Made by a program: the position numbers and the translations under genes. A DNA stretch of 8,025 nucleotides from Candidatus Omnitrophota bacterium (GTDB taxonomy: Bacteria > Ratteibacteria > UBA8468 > B48-G9 > DSTR01). The notes beneath the pieces are model-generated. The model was not told the origin of the DNA and searched no databases. It saw only the letters and a program-made list of their open reading frames with translations. Positions 1 to 5,782 of this stretch are shown one piece after another. The stretch lies in assembly GCA_023818865.1 (NCBI GenBank), contig JAMWDF010000109.1:1-8025 (forward strand). Direction: 5' to 3'. Numbering within the stretch: the first letter of the stretch is position 1; the number at the start of each line of letters is the position of its first letter.

Positions 1-411
1 CGTCTGTGCGAGTTATGCATAGAGCAAAAGTGGCCGCTGGTGTCAGTTTCCGGGGGAGGCGGAGGGGCGAGGATGTATGAAGGGGCTTTGTCATTAATGC
101 AAATGGCTAAAACATCCGCAGCCGTTGACAAACTTAACCGGCACCATCTTCTTTACCTTTCTGTTCTTACTGACCCAACCATGGGGGGAGTAGCGGCCAG
201 TTTTGCCTTTCTTGGAGATATCATCCTGGCTGAACCTAAGGCCTTAATCGGCTTTGCCGGCCCAAGAGTCATTGAGGATACCATCAGACAGAAACTCCCG
301 CCTGGATTTCAGTCTTCAGAGTTTCTTTACGAAAGGGGCATGATTGACCTGATTGTGGAAAGAAAAGAGTTAAGAGCCACCATCAAAAAAATTCTAGAGA
401 TTATCCACTAA
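1..411 (+). CDS. accD: Acetyl-CoA carboxylase carboxyltransferase subunit beta, C-terminal part (5' end outside window)
   Basis: AccD pairs with AccA to form the cytoplasmic carboxyltransferase that moves the carboxyl group from carboxybiotin to acetyl-CoA, giving malonyl-CoA for fatty acid synthesis. The reading frame is open from base 1 and gives 136 residues before TAA at 409-411; the N-terminal zinc ribbon lies outside the window. Family landmarks in order are GARMYEG, SLMQMAKTSAA, SVLTDPTMGGVAASFA, ALIGFAGPRVIEDTIRQKLP, GFQSSEFLYERG and MIDLIVER, matching the crotonase-fold core and the usual C-terminus. One oddity is the oxyanion-loop region: most AccD proteins have S-A-S-G-G-A-R-M, while this one has S followed by five glycines and then A-R-M, one residue longer and without the second serine. 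folC starts three bases after the stop, so the two genes are very probably co-transcribed. Confidence 0.96.
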   Translation, partial: RLCELCIEQKWPLVSVSGGGGGARMYEGALSLMQMAKTSAAVDKLNRHHLLYLSVLTDPTMGGVAASFAFLGDIILAEPKALIGFAGPRVIEDTIRQKLPPGFQSSEFLYERGMIDLIVERKELRATIKKILEIIH

Positions 412-414
412 TCC

Positions 415-1767
415 ATGGCAGCTCATTCCCCCAAAAGTGACCGGTACTTCCTGGAAAAACTCAATGATTTCGGAATAAAACTTGGCTTGGAAAAGACTTT
501 TGCTCTCTTGCGGATCTTCGGTGACCCCCAAAAGAAATTCCTTTCTGTCTTGATTGCTGGAACCAACGGTAAGGGCTCAGTGGCTAGAGCCCTATCTCAA
601 ATTCTCCATCAGGCTGGCTATCGGGTGGGTCTTTACACCAGCCCGCATCTGGTGGATTTGAGAGAAAGAATCGTTATTAACATGCGGCCTATCTCTCGGG
701 AACTCTTTTCTCATACTTTGAGAAAACTCCGGCAAACGGTAGAGTCTTCGCCTTGCCATCTGACCCCGACCTTCTTTGAAGCTTTGACAGTGATTGCCAT
801 GACTGCTTTCGCGGAAAAGAAGATAGAAGTAGGGATAGTGGAAGTCGGTATGGGCGGCCGGTTTGATGCGACCAATGTTGTTCCGGCCTGTCTTTCCGTT
901 ATCACCTCGGTTAGCCGAGACCATATCCAATACTTGGGCCCAACCCTCCGGGATATCGCCAGGGAGAAAGCCGGTATCATCAAGCCTGGCAACCCTGTGA
1001 TTTGTGCCAGCCATCCCCCGGAAGTTCTATCCGTCATCAGGCAGGTAGCCAAAGACAGGCAATGCCCGATATTTATTTTCGGCCAGGATTTCTCTGGTAG
1101 CCGAAAGGAAATGAGCTTGGAAAGCCTCGTTTTTGACTTCCAGGGCGAAAAGAGTTTTTCCAGGCTGAAAACCAAACTGGTGGGCGACCATCAGGTAGAG
1201 AACCTGAGCCTGGCAGTGGCTGCCAGCCTCCTTCTTCGCCAAAAAGGACTGTACATTGGTGAAAGAGATATCAGGCTGGGCCTGGAAAAGGTTTTTTGGC
1301 CAGCCAGGTTACAACTAGTCCGCCGAAAACCTCTGATTCTCCTTGATGGAGCGCATAACGAGGGAGGATTGAAAGCTTTAACTCAATTCCTTTCGCGCCT
1401 GCTTCCAGGCAAGAGATTCTTAGTCCTGACAGCCATGCTGAAGGATAAGGAATGGCAGAAGATGCTCCGGTTGCTTCTTCAGTGGAACCAAGACCTGGCT
1501 TTCACCGGTTTGAAGATAAACCGGGGATTGGCCCCAGAGCTGATGGCTCAACAAGTCACCAGATGGGCACCGGGAAAGAAGGTAATGGTCTTTCCGGAAA
1601 CCAGGAGTGCCTGGAAAGAAATCAAGGCAAGCGGTAAGGATTGGGTAATCTGCGGTTCATTATATCTGGCTGGAGAAATCCTGAAATTAGCTGGTAGAAC
1701 CGTCTTTTCTGGCCGGAAGCTACCCTGCCGCAGTAAAGATATTCAGAGAGAGTTCAGTATGTTCTGA
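415..1767 (+). CDS. folC: Bifunctional folylpolyglutamate synthase / dihydrofolate synthase
   Basis: FolC is a cytoplasmic Mur-ligase-fold enzyme that adds glutamate to dihydropteroate and extends the polyglutamate tail of folates using ATP. The 450-residue product is close to the usual 420-450. Visible motifs are the P-loop GTNGKGS (49-55), YTSPHL and RERI (74-86), EVGMGGRFDATN (143-154), SRDHIQYLGPT (167-177), KAGIIKPG with K185 at the position of the carbamylated lysine, HQVENLSLA (259-267), WPARLQ (296-301) and DGAHNEGG (311-318) opening the C-terminal domain. The family core ends near GSLYLAGEI, leaving about 25 extra residues. The ATG at 415 is only three bases after the accD stop and has no clear Shine-Dalgarno, so translational coupling is likely. 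The last 25 bases overlap, tail to tail, the end of the SGNH esterase gene on the other strand. Whether both activities are present cannot be judged from sequence alone. Confidence 0.96.
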   Translation: MAAHSPKSDRYFLEKLNDFGIKLGLEKTFALLRIFGDPQKKFLSVLIAGTNGKGSVARALSQILHQAGYRVGLYTSPHLVDLRERIVINMRPISRELFSHTLRKLRQTVESSPCHLTPTFFEALTVIAMTAFAEKKIEVGIVEVGMGGRFDATNVVPACLSVITSVSRDHIQYLGPTLRDIAREKAGIIKPGNPVICASHPPEVLSVIRQVAKDRQCPIFIFGQDFSGSRKEMSLESLVFDFQGEKSFSRLKTKLVGDHQVENLSLAVAASLLLRQKGLYIGERDIRLGLEKVFWPARLQLVRRKPLILLDGAHNEGGLKALTQFLSRLLPGKRFLVLTAMLKDKEWQKMLRLLLQWNQDLAFTGLKINRGLAPELMAQQVTRWAPGKKVMVFPETRSAWKEIKASGKDWVICGSLYLAGEILKLAGRTVFSGRKLPCRSKDIQREFSMF

Positions 1768-2810
1768 ATCACCGGAGTGAGTGCCTCAGCCATTCTGAAA
1801 AAACCCAGGTCAGTCGGGTGAACGCCATCAACCGTGCATTCTTCCCAGTGTTTTTTCCCCAACAACCGCTGTCCTGAGAAAAAGAAAATCTTCTTGTCCC
1901 CCTTCTCTCTTAGTCTTGTTACCAAACTGGACTGGTAACTTTTGGCGGCCAGATGGTCCTTTAAGGCGGCAGAATTGTGCCGGAGCAGAGCGTAAGGAAT
2001 GCGAGAAAGAAGTAAAATAGGGACAGAAGTATGTTTCTTCCGAAGAAGGCTGATGAATACTGGCAGAGTTTCCCGGAGTTTGGTTAGCCCGCCAGCATTG
2101 GCTTCATAGTCCAGAATATAGACCAGGGGCTGGGGTATTTCCGCAATTATCTTAGCCATTTCTGGCTCTCCCCGACCGCTTCCGGAAAAGCCCAGGTTAA
2201 TAAACTCATAGTTGAAGCGGCGGCTTAAGATGTTAGAGTAAACCAGGCCAGGTCGGCTGGCGCATCCTCCCTGGGTGATAGAAGTGCCGTAAATGATAAT
2301 CCGACCAGGCCGGTCATAGGCTGGCGGAGGCTGAATCCTGGCTTCAGGCAGAAGGCCAATAGCTAGCTCTTTTACTCCCTGGTAAAGAGGGAAATTGAGC
2401 GTGATTACCCGCATTGCAGAGTCAGGGAGATCCAAAGCCAGGCCCTGGTAAGTAATGTCTGTTGGCTGACCAGCGATGGTGCGCAGGTATCTTGCCTGGC
2501 CGACTGGGCCGACATAGCAGTCAAAGCCACTCTGTCCGGTGGCTGGCATGTGGTACATGCCAGAAGAGGCAGTTAGGGCTACCTTCAAGCAGATTAAGCG
2601 AGAATTAGTGGAGAACCGGACCTGACCACCAGCGGTACAGTTAGCCAAAGAATCAACCGCGGGCGGAATAGGCCAGGCCGGTTTAAGAGGTAAGCGCCGG
2701 TAAAGCCGCTCTTGGGCAAACCAAGGAAAGCCGGCCAAGACAAAAGGCTTTTCCCCTGGGTCGTACCAATTAAATTTCTCTGCTTCTGATTGAGAATGAT
2801 TTTCTGGCAT
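1743..2810 (-). CDS. SGNH/GDSL-type esterase with N-terminal GxDLY domain
   Basis: This 355-residue protein is a serine hydrolase of the SGNH superfamily. The N-terminal half is beta-rich and contains GFDCY (95-99), the signature of the GxDLY domain that precedes Lipase_GDSL_3-type catalytic domains. The catalytic half shows block I GTSITQGG (175-182, nucleophile S177), block II NLGFSGSG (205-212), a family-specific block III DYEANAG (234-240, N238) and block V DGVHPTDLGF with D328 and H331. All triad and oxyanion positions therefore look intact. There is no signal peptide or membrane segment, so it should act in the cytoplasm, probably removing acyl groups from a sugar or other small ester; the substrate is unknown. 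It starts 12 bases after the pyrC stop and is presumably co-transcribed with it, although its start has no Shine-Dalgarno. Its 3' end overlaps folC by 25 bp in convergent orientation. Confidence 0.9.
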   Translation of the reverse strand: MPENHSQSEAEKFNWYDPGEKPFVLAGFPWFAQERLYRRLPLKPAWPIPPAVDSLANCTAGGQVRFSTNSRLICLKVALTASSGMYHMPATGQSGFDCYVGPVGQARYLRTIAGQPTDITYQGLALDLPDSAMRVITLNFPLYQGVKELAIGLLPEARIQPPPAYDRPGRIIIYGTSITQGGCASRPGLVYSNILSRRFNYEFINLGFSGSGRGEPEMAKIIAEIPQPLVYILDYEANAGGLTKLRETLPVFISLLRKKHTSVPILLLSRIPYALLRHNSAALKDHLAAKSYQSSLVTRLREKGDKKIFFFSGQRLLGKKHWEECTVDGVHPTDLGFFRMAEALTPVIQNILNSL

Positions 2811-2822
2811 AAGAAGGTGGCG

Positions 2823-4094
2823 TCACTGGTGGGAAGAATAAACCATTTTTCCTGCCACTATCGTGGCTACTACCTTACCTCTGAGTTTCCAGCCTAAAAA
2901 AGGAGAGTTCTTGCTTTTGGAAACAACCTTTTCTGCCTGGTAAACCCATTCGGTATCCGGATTGAAAATCGCTATGTCCGCAGGCTGGCCTTCTGCCAAA
3001 CCCACTGAAGGTATTCCCAGAACCTTGGCTGGGCCGGTGATGAAGGCACTGATTAAGTCTAAGGGATTTAAGTCCTTACCGACCAATCGCCAGGCTAAAG
3101 GCAAGGCAGTTTCCAGCCCGATCATCCCGAAAGGGGCATTTTCAAAACCTGCCTCCTTTTCCTCCTCAGAATGCGGGGCATGATCAGTCACAATGCAGTC
3201 AACCGTACCATCCTTCAATCCTCTGACTAAGGCTTCAATGTCCAGTTTGGTGCGGAGAGGCGGAGAAACCTTAGCCTGGGTGTTATATCCGGTGACAGCC
3301 TCTTCTGTGAGAGTGAGATGGTGGACAGTCACTTCAGCCGTCACAGGCAGACGTCGCTTCTTGGCTGAACGGACGACCTCCACTGCTTCCTGAGTGGTTA
3401 AATGAGCCAGATGAAGCCGACCTCCGGTCAGCGCCGATAAGGCCACGTCTCTGGCAACCATGATTTCCTCAGCCTGTCTTGGTATTCCTGGTAACCCAAG
3501 TTTGATTGAGAGCGGTCCTTCGTTCATTACCCCGTTTTTCGCCAGGGAGTAATCTTCTGCATGAGAAATGACCGGTTTGTGATGAAGCCGGGTATATTCC
3601 AGCGCCCGTCTCATCAACAGGCTGTCCATGACACAGGAACCATCGTCGGAAAAAGCTACCGCTCCTTCTTCTACCATTTCTCCGTAGGGAGCCAGCCTCT
3701 GCCCTTCCCGCCGGATAGAGATGCAGCCAATGGGCAATATTCGGCAGAAAGCCGCTTGCGCCTGGTGCCGCACATACCGGATCGCTACCTTGTTATCCAA
3801 GGGAGGTTCGGTGTTAGGCATACAGCAGATGGTGGTGAATCCGCCAGCCACTGCTGCTTGGCTCCCAGTGATAATAGTCTCTTCATCTTCACGGCCTGGC
3901 TCTCTCAGGTGACAGTGAAGATCAATCAAGCCAGGGAAAACCAGGCAGCCCTTGGCTGAAATGATTCGGGCCTTTCTTACAGAAAGAGATTTTTTAATCC
4001 GAGTGATGAGCTGGTCTTCAATAAGAATATCGTAAGTGCCGTCGCGGCCGGTGACTGGGTCAAGAATATGTCCCTGGCTAATGAGAATTTTCAT
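2823..4094 (-). CDS. pyrC: Dihydroorotase (class I, zinc amidohydrolase)
   Basis: Dihydroorotase catalyses the reversible cyclisation of N-carbamoyl-L-aspartate to L-dihydroorotate, the third step of de novo pyrimidine synthesis, in the cytoplasm. At 423 residues it has the usual size of the class I type found in Bacillus and Aquifex. Metal-binding and catalytic landmarks are all present: DLHCHLREPG with H60 and H62, the MPNTEPP loop (92-98), SDDG with bridging D151, SHAED with H178, LAHLTT with H231, and TDHAPHS with catalytic D304. The barrel is followed by the usual C-terminal strands (GQPADIAIFNPD, RGKVVATIVAGKMVY). No pyrB neighbour is in the window; the following gene is a SGNH esterase 12 bases downstream. 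A near-consensus promoter lies so close to the ATG that the mRNA should be leaderless or nearly so, which leaves no room for a PyrR-type attenuator. Confidence 0.97.
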   Translation of the reverse strand: MKILISQGHILDPVTGRDGTYDILIEDQLITRIKKSLSVRKARIISAKGCLVFPGLIDLHCHLREPGREDEETIITGSQAAVAGGFTTICCMPNTEPPLDNKVAIRYVRHQAQAAFCRILPIGCISIRREGQRLAPYGEMVEEGAVAFSDDGSCVMDSLLMRRALEYTRLHHKPVISHAEDYSLAKNGVMNEGPLSIKLGLPGIPRQAEEIMVARDVALSALTGGRLHLAHLTTQEAVEVVRSAKKRRLPVTAEVTVHHLTLTEEAVTGYNTQAKVSPPLRTKLDIEALVRGLKDGTVDCIVTDHAPHSEEEKEAGFENAPFGMIGLETALPLAWRLVGKDLNPLDLISAFITGPAKVLGIPSVGLAEGQPADIAIFNPDTEWVYQAEKVVSKSKNSPFLGWKLRGKVVATIVAGKMVYSSHQ

Positions 4095-4104
4095 TCAAAA
4101 TAAA

Positions 4105-4133
4105 ATTTTATCTCAAGGGTTTCGGATAGTCAA
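4105..4133 (-). promoter_or_regulatory. Sigma-70-type promoter of pyrC, giving a near-leaderless mRNA
   Basis: Read on the minus strand, a -35 box TTGACT (4133-4128) and a -10 box TAAAAT (4110-4105) are separated by exactly 17 bases; each hexamer matches the consensus at five of six positions. Only ten bases (TTTATTTTGA) lie between the -10 box and the pyrC ATG at 4094. With normal spacing, transcription should begin about one to four bases before the ATG, leaving no space for a ribosome binding site. Confidence 0.8.
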
Positions 4134-4576
4134 GAAAAATAAGTTAACCCTGGTGGGAAGTTATAAATATTGTTCTCCCCATTACCGTATCATCTTCCCT
4201 CAAATGAAAGTGCCAGGCAAGAAAAAAGGTTCCCAGTAACTGCGGGCGATGGATTAGCGCATAATTTTTTCTCGCTGGCTCCTGTTACCTCATTGGTAAT
4301 ACTCCAGAAAAGATTTTTCTCTTTGATTCCCCACAGAGACCCGGTGAACACCGAGAAAAAGGAGAAGGATTAGACTGGGCAAAGGGCAAGGAAGAAAGAC
4401 GATCATCAATGTTTGAGAGGCTTTCCTGTTTTTCTAGGACTTTTTGGCTTTGACCGATAGATTAATGGAGGCAATTGGAGAAGTTGACTGTGTCGGTAGT
4501 AAGATGGTACAGCGTTGTCCAAGAAGGAAGAAGGTATAAGGCGAGAAGATCACATTCTGGGAAGGGGGCCGCGAAC
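4134..4576. other. Intergenic region without a recognisable gene
   Basis: This AT-richer stretch of about 440 bases separates the divergent pyrC promoter from the first recognisable residues of the glycosidase-like pseudogene. I read all frames on both strands and recognise no protein family, tRNA or structured RNA. Short open frames here lack family-like motifs. It contains two small hairpins (TTACC-tcatt-GGTAA near 4284-4298 and CGGTG-aa-CACCG near 4342-4353), and a GGAGG at 4467-4471 that could be the remains of a ribosome binding site for the decayed gene. The absence of any clear plus-strand promoter fits the loss of function downstream. Confidence 0.5.
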
Positions 4577-5327
4577 AAAACAATCAGATTGTTCTGTTGT
4601 GACCTTAATTTCGTACGATACGATGATGAACGCGTTCTTCCCTCCCTGCCGCAGGACTGAGCGTTTGTCAACCCCAAGGAGTATTTTGAATGGCACCTGG
4701 CTCTGGGAAACAACGCCGTGTTCTGCCAGGCCTATACGTTCTGCGGGTATGCCTTCTCCCCAAGCAAGCTGGGCGCCGTCGCGACTGGCTCTTTCCGCAT
4801 AATCCTGCCGGCTGGTGCCTGGCGCCAGAGACGCCCTGGGCTGATCTTCTCTGCGAGCGCGTCCGTGAATTCCTCGGTCACTACCCGGTGGATTGGATTC
4901 TCTTCGACATGTTCCTCTACGGTGACCCAGATACGAATGCGTTCAAGGTTCAGCCTGCTGCCTTCGTGGAAAAGCCGTTCCGGGAGATCATCGGCCGGCC
5001 GATGAGCCGATGTGGAGCGGACATCCCATGATGGCGGAAAGTGACGGTTTGTTTGCGGAGTGTTCAAAGCCGGAGGTCATTGAGTGGCTCTTGCTGGTCA
5101 GCAAGCCGCAACAGCGCGTCATGACCACGATTATCAGGCACACGAAACCAGGTTGGTGTGATCCGCAGTTGTGGCGTCGCTGGTATGGCTGCGGCTGCGA
5201 CCTTTTCGGGTATGCGCACGGCACGCCCCCTGACTTCCGGCCCCATTCCTTCTGGACAGAACAGGTGGAGGTTGTTAGAGCGGCGTTCCACGAAATTCAG
5301 CGGCAGAAAGCAGGGAACCCACAGTGA
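4577..5327 (+). pseudogene. Decayed glycoside-hydrolase-like gene (three frames, in-frame stop, internal deletions)
   Basis: Protein-like sequence runs along the plus strand but changes frame twice. Frame 2 reads KTIRLFCCDLNF and DDERVLPSLPQD, then an in-frame TGA (4658-4660), then FVNPKEYFEWHLALGNN and VFCQAYTFCGYAF up to about 4775. Frame 1 takes over near 4780 with LAPETPWADLL, REFLGHYPVDWILFDMFLYG and FREIIGRPM. Frame 3 continues from about 5004 with ESDGLFAECSKPEVIEWLL, RVMTTII, GCDLFGYAHGTPPDFRPH and ends at TGA 5325-5327. TGA is not recoded here, since folC, pyrC, the SGNH esterase and the large glycosidase all stop with TGA. The motifs resemble putative TIM-barrel glycosidases annotated as uncharacterised glycosyl hydrolases; that family call is from memory and tentative. 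Both frame switches seem to be accompanied by lost internal segments. The 5' end is uncertain and may lie upstream. GC is high (52, 63 and 68% in three hand-counted 60-base samples). The gene was evidently followed by the SGNH pseudogene in one operon. Confidence 0.8.
4998..5013 (+). repeat. 8-base tandem near-repeat at a frame-switch junction
   Basis: GCCGATGA at 4998-5005 is followed directly by GCCGATGT at 5006-5013. The first copy encodes the PM of FREIIGRPM in frame 1 and the second the PM of EPMW in frame 3, so the tandem sits exactly where the pseudogene changes frame. Short direct repeats like this are typical of replication slippage or deletion joints; here that origin is inferred. 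Confidence 0.6.
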
Positions 5328-5347
5328 TCTCTTCGTGTGTCCTATAA

Positions 5348-5353
5348 AAGGAG
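5348..5353 (+). promoter_or_regulatory. Strong Shine-Dalgarno of the SGNH pseudogene
   Basis: AAGGAG lies seven bases before the ATG at 5361, an ideal ribosome binding site that fixes the original start. It contrasts with folC, pyrC, the SGNH esterase and the large glycosidase, none of which has a convincing Shine-Dalgarno. Confidence 0.75.
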
Positions 5354-5360
5354 AGCGGGT

Positions 5361-5727
5361 ATGTTGAAACTGCCGAAGGTTCTGCTCCTTGGTGATTCTA
5401 TTCGCCTGAGCTACCAGCCGCACGTGGCGCGCAAGCCCGTGCAGATTCCGATAGAGATAGATGTACCGGGCCAATCTTAAACTCATCCTCAACCGGTTGC
5501 TTACACTGCCCGCCAGGGTTTTCTGGGCCACCACGACTCGCGTCCACCCAGACCGACCTTTTTCTGACGCCGGGTGGTCATGGCGCAACGATGAGATTGA
5601 CCGGTACAACGCGGTTGCCAGCAGTCTGATGGAGGCCAGAGGTGTGCCCATCAATGATCTACACACACTCGTCTGGGGAAATCCGGCCGCCTGCAGTTTG
5701 TTTATGACCTGGCTACCGGCAAGGTAG
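5361..5727 (+). pseudogene. Decayed small SGNH/GDSL hydrolase gene (internal deletion plus 4-bp frameshift)
   Basis: The start is intact: ATG at 5361 opens MLKLPKVLLLGDSIRLSY, a clear block I with the GDS nucleophile motif. After HVARKP the sequence jumps to VQIPIE, skipping the region that should carry blocks II and III (oxyanion Gly and Asn); I estimate several tens of codons lost, in frame. Then the bases GAGATAGATG contain a tandem GATA duplication of four bases, so frame 3 runs to a TAA at 5478-5480 while the protein continues in frame 1 as MYRANLKLILNRLL, FWATTTRVHPDRPFSDAG, WSWRNDEIDRYNAVASSLM and GVPINDLHTLVWGNP. The catalytic Asp/His block V that should follow is absent and the frame ends at TAG 5725-5727. 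The gene follows the glycosidase-like pseudogene by 33 bases, presumably in the same former operon. It cannot make a working SGNH enzyme. Confidence 0.85.
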
Positions 5728-5732
5728 CCAGG
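5708..5732. repeat. Perfect 10-bp inverted repeat between convergent units, possible non-canonical terminator
   Basis: CCTGGCTACC (5708-5717), a five-base loop GGCAA, and GGTAGCCAGG (5723-5732) form a perfect GC-rich stem. It lies between the plus-strand pseudogenes and the minus-strand glycosidase, where a bidirectional terminator would be expected. Neither side has a proper run of T residues (CAATAATT on plus, TCATAAAC on minus), so a classical intrinsic terminator is not shown. The stem also overlaps a coding-like frame-3 tail ending at TAA 5736-5738. Confidence 0.55.
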
Positions 5733-5782
5733 CAATAATTGGCGGGTGGCAGGAGCTTGAATTGATAGGAGACCGGGCCCAA

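Noticed and set aside
592..1242. Minus-strand open frames inside folC
   Set aside because: Shadows of a clearly coding gene with full FolC motifs on the plus strand.
4030..4373. Small plus-strand open frames upstream of the pseudogene block
   Set aside because: Low-complexity translations, no ribosome binding site and no family resemblance; part overlaps the pyrC promoter.
4484..4512. TTGACT at 4484-4489 as a promoter for the plus-strand pseudogenes
   Set aside because: At 16-18 bases downstream the best -10 candidates (GTACAG, TACAGC) match poorly.
4658..4660. TGA read as tryptophan or glycine (recoding)
   Set aside because: Four intact genes in the window end in TGA, and the same gene has additional frameshifts, so decay is the simpler explanation.
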